DNA from: Liolophura sinensis
Taxonomy: Eukaryota; Mollusca; Polyplacophora; Chitonida; Chitonidae
Direction: 5' to 3'
DNA length: 64,000 bases
Assembly (NCBI RefSeq): GCF_032854445.1
Contig: NC_088295.1
Span: forward strand, 14,559,385 to 14,623,384
Shown here: in pieces, positions 1 to 10,799 of the stretch
Numbering within the stretch: the first letter of the stretch is position 1
Layout: every line of letters starts with the position of its first letter
Position numbers and translations under genes: made by a program
The notes under the pieces: model-generated
The model's input: the letters and a program-made list of their open reading frames with translations, nothing else
Database searches by the model: none
Told to the model about the DNA's origin: nothing

Positions 1-3000
1 GGATTTATAGATATTTCCTTCAAACATTCAACTGCATTTTGTAGCTAGTCATCTTTTATTTATTTCATTGTTGTTTTATTTCCCAGTTACATGGTGACGA
101 CCAGGTGGAGGAATCTGGACAATTCTTTTTTTCTTAAATAACTGGGGAGTGTTTTGAGTGTGGGTGTTTATGTCAGAGCTAACTTGAGTTCCGGCATTTT
201 TTTATGAATGAGTGAATAAAATTAAGTAGTTTATGTGTATAAAACTACCATCTTGTTGTCGGAGCGTCAGGGGCGCCTTTCCTGGCAGCATGACCTCATT
301 GGGCCATGTAGTCAAGATCCAAGATACAACCAGAAAATGGTTCATCTCTTAAAATGAAACAGGATACATAATTTAAAAATGTTAATATATCATTTAGTCA
401 CAATTTATTTATTTATTTTTATTTGATTTGTGTTTTACGACGCACTCCAGAATATTTCACTTATTCTAAAGACTCTAAAAATACAAATGATTTAGGGACA
501 CTGGAAATTATGTCACGCATAACCAAAAAATGTATTTTGACATTGATAATTAATTTTTGTACATGTTGGTGAATGTCCATTAGCGCAACAAACGGCTCCA
601 GTTTCGTTTATCATTGCTATATGCTAATCTTTTGAAGATATATTTTGGTGTATATTAAAGTACGTAATATTTCAACCTTTATTTATAGCAGCTATTCCGA
701 ATATGGAGCTTTCTAAGGACATACAATATACACCGCCCATGCAGCACGTGTTACATCATATACCTACATTGCTGTGGGGATTAATACTCAGCATTACATG
801 AGGTCACTAGATGATGTCTTAAGACTACGTGTGGGTGTGTGTTTTATTATAAGCTCCGATTAGTTGAGTAGAGAAGAATATTATGTTCAGAAGAAAGATC
901 ACCAAACTGAACACCGGGAAGTCCACGAAACCCTTCTGCTGGACCTTGTCTTTTGTACACAAACAACAAATAACGAATCCACAAATTCATAACCTCCATG
1001 ATCGCAACAGATTCTTCCAAAGATTCCGTTCACTATTGTCTTCACAGTTGTGGGTTGATATTATCTGTGTTACAAGACGGACTACTCAGTTCCTCAGCTC
1101 AGTAATAGGCCCAATGTTGCCGATTAACATGAAGTAAGGCCCCGGGCTGGTTAGATCCGAGCGCCTGGGTCTCTTTGGCACACATCCCACCGACATAGGC
1201 CACAAGACTATGGTTAGAGTCCAACATCTGACGGTCTCTAGCATTAAGGAGACGCTAATCAAATCTAGTCCTGAAACAAAACAAATTACCCGACTAATTA
1301 CATTATATCGATAATTACTGGGGGAAGAAGGGAGATAGTAATTGGCTGAACTGATGTAATTGATCGTCACCTTGCTTTGTCAAAGACCACGATACTTTCT
1401 TCCCTTGCCAGCTCAAGCCTGCGCAGTTGGCAAGCTGGTTGCTTGGTCTCCCTTGGCCCGCCAACTGTATATTCCGTACACAAGCGGAGATCCACGCAGT
1501 CGAAACAACACATTTCATTTGTCCTTTGAACAAGAGTAACAATATCATAATAAATCATGCAATTCAAAACTGTTTCCCATGTTTGACTTGATCGTCTTAC
1601 GTTTTCCAGGAACTCAAATACTGATCTCTTTAGAAGTGCATTATTAGAAGAGGAACTTCTACTACAGTAGATATCATGCTGTCACGCATGTAGGTATACG
1701 CACAAAAATATATGTACACAACCTTTTACATAGCGCTGTTCCACAATATGTTTCTAAAAAAATAGTGAATGACATCTGAAAAAACAGGAACTCCTCCAGA
1801 TTCTGAATAATGATATGGTCATATGCACTGACAAAATCGAACAAAACAGGTCATATATAGTTTCTTGGTGAATACCATGTTGTTGTCTTTGTTGAAATTG
1901 TCAGAATTTCCATTAGATTGCCATGCCAACTCGACTTCCCTTTTCCTTTTGTTGGACACATGTATATGCCGCCATACCAGGAGGATGCTGGCTTCAGTCA
2001 AAATGCCTTGAGCCGGGAAAGAGTTTCTCCAATAAAACTTTTTCTATATCTTTCGTTGACACAAAACTGTAGATGCCTAAAGTAACATGGTAAAAGGGAT
2101 GTTATTTTCCAACCAACATCAGGATTTTCAAATCCAGTTGGGGAGACGTGGAAGCCTGAAGGAAATGGTTACATGGTAAAGATTATGGTAATAGACACCT
2201 CCTGTACTGACAGGTGCACTCGGCCTGATTTTCAGTACTTTCAGTTTGGCGTCATTTAGAGTACTTAATAACCTCGTACACTGTAATATATGGTGGTTCT
2301 GGACTAAGGGATGAAGACCATCACGCCTGCTATGGTTGGATGACCATGTATTCAAGCGTCCTGCATAAAATCGTGTAAAAATGTGTTCAGTATAATTAGT
2401 TTTGAGGTTTGCTTGGAACATGGAGTGATATTCTACTAGAAAATTTTGAGTTTCAGCACCAAATATAATGTTTTGTGACATTTACTTTCCTCAAAATTGC
2501 ACGTTTGTGGGCAAACTTTTAGGTCATTTAGAGTACGTGAAAACCAAACAAATCTGAAGACCTTTTTAAATGAGATGATGAGTTAGGTTTCCTTAAAACA
2601 AGGGGTTTGTAATGGTTTGTTTGATTTGTATATAACAGAGGATTTATGCGTTCTGTATTGTTGTTTACAACTATAACTGGAACATTCACGTGACACCTGT
2701 TTCAGTGTGGCCTGCGACTTCTCTCGTTTCCCTTCACACATAACTATAGAAGTATTCTAATCACCATGTCGGACACACACACAAAACACTTGTTTTGAAA
2801 TCTGACACAACATGTGTTGTTTTCATTCAACAGAGAAATGTGTTACCCCAACACAAACATGTGTTAAAGGTTGAGAAAACATAAAAATTACATAAAGTTC
2901 TGATGAAACAGTGCGAAAAGTAGGTCGTAAATGTGGTCTTTAATATGCTTTTTCGATTTTTCTTTACAGAGGAAAAAACACTTGAAAATAATTTTTGAAA

Positions 3001-3050
3001 ATAATCTCTTGGTATATATTGTCTTTGCGTAATAATGTTATAAATGATTG
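1..3050. other. Intergenic, no supported gene
   Basis: AT-rich sequence with a SINE 3' fragment at about 396-470. Open frames are short and overlap on both strands without homology that I recognise. The 1130-1510 stretch is more GC-rich than its surroundings but shows no clear coding frame. Confidence 0.6.
396..470 (-). repeat. SINE-A 3' fragment
   Basis: TTTATTTATT run, then ATTTGTGTTTTACGACGCACT and AGAATATTTCACTTAT: the 3' end and AAAT-type tail of SINE-A, in minus orientation. Confidence 0.6.
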
Positions 3051-4554
3051 TTGACGGTGGGGTTATTATTGGCCGTGTACTGGCGTTTGCGCAATTTTAT
3101 GCTCGCTGAAGACCAATTTCCTTCCACAAAAACGACGTTGAAGTCTGTAGGTCACATGTGGGGAAATTTGGTAGTAATTATATTCCCACGGATGTTCCGA
3201 TTTACTCTAACCACTAATATCACATCCTTCGTATAATTGAAGAAGTCTTGGTGTGATGTACAGTTGTTCAAATACGACACAAGATTTTTGTTGGAAAGAA
3301 CACAAAATTGTGTTCATATACAACGCATGTGCTTTTTCTGTGTGCAGCTGTACTTGGATAGAAATTACATTCGATTTCGAACATGAATAATTAACATCAT
3401 TTATTAATTTGAAACTTCATTTCCAAGACAATGTGCGTCCTCAGAAAATGCCATTGACAATTTATAACCGTTACTCTTTCACACATACATTTACATCCTT
3501 TCAGTACCGGTACATAAATAAAGGTGTCTGTAGTTCTTTGGGTGGGAATAGGTCTTGGTTCGATCTGGTAATTAGTCTTTGCATGATCGACATGGATTAA
3601 CGGCTGATGAATGGCGTAAACGTCCAAATGGGCTGAGCTGAACCTCTTCTGGATGTGACATGTGTTGACGGCTTATGAGACATGAATGAAAATCTGTTGA
3701 GATTTTGTTTTCCTGAAATTAAAATCCCATGTGGTCATCTGTATGAAAGGCTCTGGCAGAAAATCAAGTCAGAATGCTGGGGCTAAATGACAGGTGTCCG
3801 TCCCTGCGACCGACCCTCCTAGTGGCTGGGCTGTGGTCCACCCCGAGCCCTCAGCGAGACCAATTCGTGTAATCACCCTATGCTCACTCCCAGGCTTTAT
3901 AATCGGACAAACCAGCCGACCATTGTTACCCTCATTAGGCTGTATTCAAACGAAACCAATCAAGTCTGACCGCAGTTAAGCCACGAGGCTAACCATGTGA
4001 AGAGACTGTCGACGTCCTGCAATAAGCATTATCACTGGCTGGCCCAGCAGTTACACCATTACGGGATCATCACTTTTATATGGCCCACAGGTTAGAAATC
4101 GCCGTAAACACCCACGACTCTTTCCCATTGACTCCAGGGAGGATCAGCTATGGCCTAATTATCACGGATGTGCACAATAAAATGACAGTAGTATTTTTGC
4201 GCATCATTTGCCACGAAAAGATTGACAGAAAACAAGTGATAGGGGTATATTATAATGTCATGTCTAAAAAAAACTTCCATCAACCGGAAGACTTTCCTGT
4301 AAAGGCCGTGATATTCAGTTATTTGATTTGATTCATCCCTTACGTCATATTCAGATGGATGTCATATTAATGGGTACCGGTACCATAAATCAGAGAACCC
4401 ATGGGAAAAAATGATCTTTGGTATATTACTGCCAAATTTCCCCACATATGACCTACAGGCTTGAACCTTGTTTTTGTGGAAGACAATTGGTCTATCAGCA
4501 CACCATAAAATTGCGCAAACGCCTGTAGAAAGCCAATAGTAACCTCACCGTCAA
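3051..4554. mobile_element. Foldback-type element FB1 with about 140-bp inverted arms
   Basis: The arm at about 3051-3190 (starts TTGACGGTG, contains GCGTTTGCGCAATTTTATG and CACATGTGGGGAAATTTGG) recurs in reverse complement at about 4405-4554, ending CACCGTCAA. Identity by eye is about 80%. The 1.2-kb interior has no transposase ORF, so this is probably non-autonomous. Confidence 0.7.
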
Positions 4555-4724
4555 AGTGTGGAGTTGTGATTATCGATATATGGTTTGTTTCCTAGGGTTT
4601 AAGTGTACGTATATTTCAATATTATTTCAGTCTTAGCAAACTCGCACGTGATACCATATCAACTCAGAGTATAATTACACTTGTCCAGTATTCTTGCTAT
4701 ATCTTCCGCAATCGAAGAGTTACA

Positions 4725-5009
4725 ATGACAGCCAAGAACATTCCCCGACTAAAGCATAATTCGTTCTTAAATCGTGTAGATTATTGGCAATCTCCAGCTT
4801 TCACAATGGACGCTCAGAATATCGAGCAATCGCAGTTCGAACAACCTCTGCAGCACCCAGATAAAGAAAAATACGCAGGTGACGCAAATGATCGTATTCT
4901 TAGCCCAAACAAATCTTGTCTTTGCCAATTTGCGTGTTTATGGATGTTTATGATGTTTATATTTCAAGCCAGTTCAATAATCCCAGATTTAATCTATGGC
5001 ACTGCTTAA
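4725..5009 (+). CDS. Small ORF of doubtful status, 94 aa, hydrophobic near C-terminus
   Basis: MTAKNIPRLKHNS at the start, then polar sequence, and a hydrophobic segment (FACLWMFMMFIF) near the C-terminus. Not recognised. Composition is protein-like, but there is no splice context or homology to support expression. Confidence 0.15.
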   Translation: MTAKNIPRLKHNSFLNRVDYWQSPAFTMDAQNIEQSQFEQPLQHPDKEKYAGDANDRILSPNKSCLCQFACLWMFMMFIFQASSIIPDLIYGTA

Positions 5010-5146
5010 ATAAGTTCTCGATATCTAAATGTATTTTAGATATATTTACGAGCACATGACTGATGTACATACTTGGAATGTATATCAACCGGTTAAAGGA
5101 AAAGATAACACTAAACCAAATGTTATATGCATCGATATCCCACGAG

Positions 5147-5245
5147 GAGTTTATTTATTTATTTATTTGAGGAAACACACGACTCAAACTCACAGCGACC
5201 GCATTGATGAAATGGCACGCTAACCACCCCGGCCATGGAGGCCCC
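5147..5245 (-). repeat. SINE-A fragment with internal deletion
   Basis: TTTATTTATTTATTTATTTGA tail joined directly to the tRNA-like head (on the minus strand GGTTAGCGTGCC, box-A-like, and GAGTTTGAGTCG, box-B-like). The body between is missing. Confidence 0.65.
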
Positions 5246-5890
5246 CACAAGAACTTTAAGAAGCATAACTTTTTGTTTTTATGATGAATCACAACCCAGG
5301 TATCGCAGTTGAAAATCACTCACATTGAGACAAGATGAAAACGCCACTATGTTGTCAGTTTTAACCAATGAAGCGTGAGTTATTTCCATTATCCGAGGAG
5401 ATAGCTGTTTCCGTTTACGTCACCCGAACTCTGTTTTGTCTTTTAACCTTATGAGCGTGGCTTACCAGTGTTTCAATGTGCTCTACCATGGCGCATCCCA
5501 TCACCTCTTTTCATCAACTAATTCCTGATAAAAAGGTGACCCCAAAAAACTTATACCATTAAGTGTTATTTGTCCTTTCTTTTTTAATTTCGAAATGTAT
5601 ATACTTTCAAATCCAATATGCAAACACCATGCACAAAATAAAAGAAACCAAGTTTGAATGGGATTCTAAGTTATGATTCTGTTTAGTATATTTATTTATG
5701 GGAAAATCATACATGCTGTCAGTACAGTTCGTGGAAACCTAGAGGCTGTCGCATTCAAAGGTCAGAGGCCAGACAAAGGTTTGAAGCTTTTAGCGCAGAG
5801 CTGGCTCAGTCGTAAATATTTATTATCACAAATTACCCCAAGACAAATATAGTGAAGGAACTTAGCGCATGATGGTAGTTTCCTAATTAG

Positions 5891-6196
5891 TCAATCCGAT
5901 AAATTTCCCGTCGTGAATTTATCCCGGGTAATCTGAGCGAGAGACATTTCCCTCCTCAGTCTCATCAGTCTGTTGTCATGGCGCTCGATTCCCAAAGCGA
6001 ACCGGCCAGCCTCGTGGGGGGTCGCTCGTCGTTTCTCAGTAAATCGCATTCTATGATCCAATGCCATCAGATGTCGCCCAGGATCATTTGTTTCCCCGTT
6101 CTCAACTGTGCTAAATGTGGCAGCTCCCCGCACTCGGAAGAGAATTTTCCTTGACATCGGCGTCAACTTAATAATATTTATCGAAAGAAACTGCAT
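5891..6196 (-). CDS. Unrecognised ORF, 101 aa, basic and GC-rich
   Basis: Second half is Arg/Leu-rich and regular (HRMRFTEKRRATPHEAGRF, LMRLRREMSLAQITRDKF) and clearly more GC-rich than the flanks. It may be an exon or a domesticated fragment. I do not recognise a domain, so function is not assigned. Confidence 0.2.
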   Translation of the reverse strand: MQFLSINIIKLTPMSRKILFRVRGAATFSTVENGETNDPGRHLMALDHRMRFTEKRRATPHEAGRFALGIERHDNRLMRLRREMSLAQITRDKFTTGNLSD

Positions 6197-7928
6197 GAGA
6201 GCGACAGTAATCTATTGACCACGTCATAAAGTAATTGGACAGACCCAGTATATATACATAATTTATCTCGACTCCTCCCGTATAACCGAGTTAACGGACT
6301 TAATACATCAAAAGCTCTTCAAGTCATTCGATTTTCTTCAATTATTCATATTTGGACTGTTACTGAACAAGGCCGTATATATTATTTATCTCCCCTTCTC
6401 AGCGGATCGCCCATAATTCCCTCCCCGCAGATCAGGCACGAGAGAACAGGAAGCGAGTGTGTCGTCTGCTTTCACTGGGACAAAGTCCTCCTGAAATAAA
6501 TAGGCAACTTTGATGTAATCGCATTTCCTTCCCATACCTTCTGCAAGTCTTACATGAATAATAAATACAAAACAGCTTTCTGATTATGGAAGTATTAATC
6601 GGATGGATCCTACTTTTTTTCTGCCGCACCGCATCACCACTAAAACCTTTCGTCTAAAAGCTTTGCACACGGATACAGATGGGGTTGTGCCTTTTATTAC
6701 ATGATGTTCAATGGCGGTCTATCATGGAAATTCAATCAACGCCAATTCATGACATTTCATTAATAGGTCACAGATGACTTGATTTCATCCTAAAGCAAAA
6801 TTTAAACAGCTATTATCTGATAGCTTCGCCTTTGATCTTTTGACATGTTATCGTGTACATGGTTGAATAACAACGGATGCCTAATTATCAGAGATCAAGA
6901 TCTGGAGAAAACGACGATCGGCTTAAGTTTAGCCACACTTCTACTTTAAACTTAATGCCATCCTAACTGCAACTATAACTACACCTAAACTCTTTACAAA
7001 GACAAATATCTCGAAACCAATTATCAGATTTAGGCTACAGCCTACGATGTTCACAGTGATATTTGTCCATAAAACTGGCAAAAATCAACTGAAGGCGCCA
7101 CTACTGGGAGTATGCACTATTCCAGACCGCGACTTGTCTACCCAATGATAGTGTTCATAGCAAAAGTCTCCTAATATGGTACGTGAATATTTTATCCACT
7201 AGGATACATATGCATGATTTCTGTATTCTGCTGGCCCGCATGACTAGAGATGATTTCACATTCGAGCCAGTACTTAACGGTCAAGTAGGCCTAACTGTTG
7301 ATTTCCCTGGCAACACAGATCGCTCGCCATATTTGTAGCCAAACAAACGCTGTATGCAAACAAACTTGGAACAGAGACAGAGCAATGCGATGGAGTTTTC
7401 TCTGTGTATTGATGACTGTTCGTTAATATAAACAAAGAAGATGCCTAGATCAGTGGAAACTGGAACTTTGTGTATTGAAGATGATTAAGGACTTAAGCCA
7501 CGTGATCAACAAATTCCCCTTATATTCCTTCATCAGATCAACTATAATTTAACTAAGTGTGCCGGGCGTCGAGTAGCTAATCCGCTCAGATTGTTGACAT
7601 TTTGCTAAAACTGATTAGTCTCTCCAGAGGTGTCGATCCCGTTCTCTAAATTGTACTTTAAAATGTAGACGTGGTATAAGTTTGGTATAGCTATCCAGAA
7701 ATGTTCAGAAAACAATACAGTATTTGCGATGAAATAAAGCGGAAACGTGCTGACGCCATCTGCTGCTATCCCCTATGCCAATTTTGGCCTAGGGATAAAG
7801 ATTACACGTGTGCTTTGAAGTTACGTGTGTCCATTTCCCAACTGCCACACTAGTTTTACCTTCATGCAGTTGGCTTTTTCACTGTATACCTGCATAAACG
7901 AGGATTTTGCTGATGGACTATTTTCCAA

Positions 7929-8360
7929 CACTGGACAAGGCATTGCTTATGGATTTAGAACTTCTTGTTTTATTGTCACGTTTCTATGCAGATACTAACA
8001 CAGTTATCAAGGAATGACATCATAACATAATGTGCTTAAATATAACAAGTGAGCTATGGGTGTCAACAGGTAAGAAACAATAGAGTTATGTAGAGAAAAT
8101 AGTGCTTAGAAATAGTGCCCCTACCACACCCTACCGAGTCTTAGCCAGTAGGGCTTACGCCGTAATCACCCTCAACCCTCTCAGCACTATTTCTCTACAT
8201 AACTACATATTGTTTCTTACCTGTTGACACCTATAGATCACTAGTTATATTTAAGCATTGTGTTATGCCATTCACCTGTTAACGATCCAAGTATCTGCAT
8301 AGAAACGTCGTGAAAATAAACCAAGAGCTTGTAAATCTATAAGCAATGCCTTGTCCAGTG
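7929..8360. mobile_element. Foldback / MITE FB2, 432 bp, nearly all inverted repeat
   Basis: Tips CACTGGACAAGG (7929-7940) and CCTTGTCCAGTG (8349-8360). Arms of roughly 180 bp match in reverse complement (for example GTGTCAACAGGTAAGAAACA at left against TGTTTCTTACCTGTTGACAC at right) around a loop of about 75 bp. No ORF. ATTTTCCAACA flanks at 7920-7930 and about 8391-8401 may be a displaced target duplication. Confidence 0.85.
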
Positions 8361-8579
8361 TACTTCCGTGCCAACTCCTATAACAAATTATTTTCCAACA
8401 GCTATCACACTGTGATTGCTGCTCAAGTTCTACGGTCCACGCTGTTGAGTTTAGAATCCATACGTCTCTTTGTCCATAAAGTACCATACGCATCACTGAA
8501 GAATTTAGCAAAACACTTTCTAAATAATATCTGCCAATCTTCCTCTTTGTCGTTGAAAAAGGCTATTACGCGTATATTG

Positions 8580-8825
8580 AGTGAATGAGTGCTTGGGGTT
8601 TAATGTCGTACTTAATTTTTCAGTCATATGACGACGAAGGAATCCTTACAGTGTATGTAATGTGTCTCCTTGTTGCAGGACGGATTTCCCCCACTCTTTT
8701 ATCTAGTGCTGCTTCACTGAGACGCCTTACCGAAGGCAAGTAAGCCGCACCGCCCGAGCCATTATACTGATACGGGTAAACCAGTCTTAGGTGTGACTCG
8801 ACCCAGGATTGACCCTGAATCTCAC
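8580..8825 (-). repeat. SINE-B, truncated copy
   Basis: Same order as the full copy at 50822-51206: GCTTGGGGTTTAA, CAGTCATATGACGACGAAGG, TTGTTGCAGGACGG, CTGCTTCACTGAGACG, GCATTATACTGATACGGGT-like, then TCTTAGGTGTGACTCGACCC. It lacks the tRNA-like head and about 60 bp of the body. Confidence 0.75.
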
Positions 8826-10185
8826 ATATATTGAATATGACCTCATCTACTCACTGTCAGGAATTTAAGCAGTGTTACCTGATGACGATTTGTATTATGA
8901 GTGTCAACAATGGTGTTGTAACCATAGTTATTAGTTATAGTTGTTCGATAGTATTATTTATTTTACCCCTTATTGGACAGTCTTCAACATTTCAGAGCGA
9001 CACATGTTCAAGGTATTTTACGTTAGAAAAACTAATCTTCATAATTGCATACATATACTGTTATCCATTCCATGTCTCGGTTGTCACGACAGCCCTTTCT
9101 TTTGGCAGAGTGTGGCATATATATTCATTCGCAACACAATACTCAAGTATATTTGACTTTTATATATTTGCAAGGCGGATTAGCGAAAGCTGGATTCGAG
9201 CACAAGCCCTCCATGGCCATGAGCCGGAAACTCGCATCGAGTCCGATCCAGGGAGGCCCGCAACCAATATCTAGGCCTAGTTATGTTGAAATGTCAGTCT
9301 CAGAAACAGGCTCTACTCCTAATGAAATCAAAACGTGGTTTCATTCCTGTAGAAAACTTTATTTATATTTTCAAAGGCGCTGAATTGATAGGCCTATATA
9401 CGGCAAGCAGATTCAACAGCCAGAGCTTTAATACAGCCTTGAATGAATAAATATACATCCTTGATTTAAGATCCCACTGCTTCGCGTATATAACCGAGAT
9501 CAACGTGATAATTACCGTAATACCTATTTTTGCCATGTGCGACACACGCTATTATGTGTTGCTATTCACTCACAACATGTTCATCTTATATTACTTGTAT
9601 CCCGTCTAAGGGTGGACGAGTCTGGAGTAAACCACCACCTGTCCTCCGTGATCTGGATTCGAACCTCCGATCTCAATGCCAATGTGCCGATCTGATCGAA
9701 TCAGCTCCTGCGAGAACAACCGTTCATAAATTTGAGTTCGGATGGTCCTCTACACACAGGTGATTTGGTGATGATGGTCAACGCCTTATAATTTCGAGAT
9801 TACACTTGGAATACCCAGTTATTACCTTCGAAGAGAAAGCCGTCTGGGGCGAGTCAGTGGCATATCTATACACCACAGCACGCCACTGTTTGGGTGGGTG
9901 GCTGTAAATCATGGAGATACAGTTATCTGGACTGTACAATTTACGGATATCAGCCCAATGAAATGCAATTCAGGGGAGATAACGCTCACGGAAAGCGTTG
10001 ACAAATGGCTGTGGAACAGACAACCGTAATCAGCCAACAGACTAGGCATTATTGGGAATCGTGTAATGAATGATAATATTTTAATGAAAAAACGCCCTCC
10101 AGGCATAGACTGTATGGAAAACCAGCCAAACCTAAGAGCGAAGCTTCTCAGGTAAAACATAACAAACAAGAACCTGTCGTCATTG
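8826..10185. other. Intergenic, repeat fragments only
   Basis: A 147-codon open frame at 8831-9274 ends in repeat-like sequence and looks random. A tRNA-related SINE fragment lies at about 9600-9730. No supported gene. Confidence 0.5.
9600..9730 (-). repeat. SINE-C fragment with perfect box B
   Basis: On the minus strand GGTTCGAATCC, an exact tRNA box B, follows a tRNA-like head and precedes ACAGGTGGTGGTTTACTCCAG. It is not a tRNA gene because no cloverleaf closes. A related body (ACAGGTGGTGGTTTGCTCCAG) occurs near 17100-17125. Confidence 0.5.
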
Positions 10186-10191
10186 TTTATT
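10186..10191 (-). terminator. Candidate CHTF18 polyadenylation signal
   Basis: AATAAA on the minus strand, about 510 bp past the CHTF18 stop. It is the first canonical hexamer I found downstream. No transcript evidence is available. Confidence 0.35.
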
Positions 10192-10701
10192 ACAAGTTAT
10201 GGGATCCAACCTGGAAAGTGTTTGACGTAATGGTTACAGTAAAGGTAAGTCTGGTATATTACAAATTACAGCAAAGCTGATAATAATGTACATAATGTAT
10301 AAAAGTCAACACTTTAGCCTGATTATAAACCAAACACATGAACACAGAAAAAGGAGTTATGAACAAGTAAAATATCACTCCCTTAGCATTACTGTACAAA
10401 TTTACCTATATTTATCTATTACACCTGTTACATATCTGCATGAAAAGCGTCTGAGTGGTGAGTATTGAAATAGTACCTCTTTATGTATAACTGAACAAGT
10501 GAACTTCGACACGAACATCTTAGCCTGACATACACCTGAATAAGATAAAGTTAGAGAAAACACTTGCATGTACAGTGGTCAAGTCGTTCTGCTCATAAAA
10601 GTGGTTTAGGTCTATCATAATAATATGACTAAAACTCCAAATTGCATTATTTACATATGATTTCTGATATAGCAGGATACTAGTGAATTCTCTCTGTTCT
10701 A

Positions 10702-10799
10702 TCAGATGAAGTCTTTTACTCTGACATTTCGTCTCACTGCATTTGAAAATCCTTCTTGAAAATGAAACCAGATGTCTGTTGCAAGAATATTCTTCTTTT
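10702..10799 (-). CDS. CHTF18: CHTF18 coding exon 24 (C-terminus and stop)
   Basis: Residues about 891-922, ending [19 protein letters not shown] then VKDFI and TGA at 10704-10702. W-F-F-EG-SNAVRR is the conserved extreme C-terminus of CTF18 that binds CTF8/DCC1 in studied homologues, so the protein is complete. Confidence 0.95.

Larger units (their letters stand above)
4555..7928. other. Intergenic, mostly without supported genes
   Basis: Contains a small ORF at 4725-5009, a SINE fragment at 5147-5245 and an ORF at 5891-6196. From 6200 to 7928 I see nothing that I can support. Confidence 0.5.

Noticed and set aside
8831-9274. 147-codon open frame on the plus strand
   Set aside because: Begins just beyond a SINE-B copy and ends in repeat-like sequence; hydrophobicity comes from AT-rich codons. 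No homology seen.
9600-9730. tRNA gene suggested by an exact box B
   Set aside because: No acceptor or anticodon stems can be closed, and the flanks match a SINE body.
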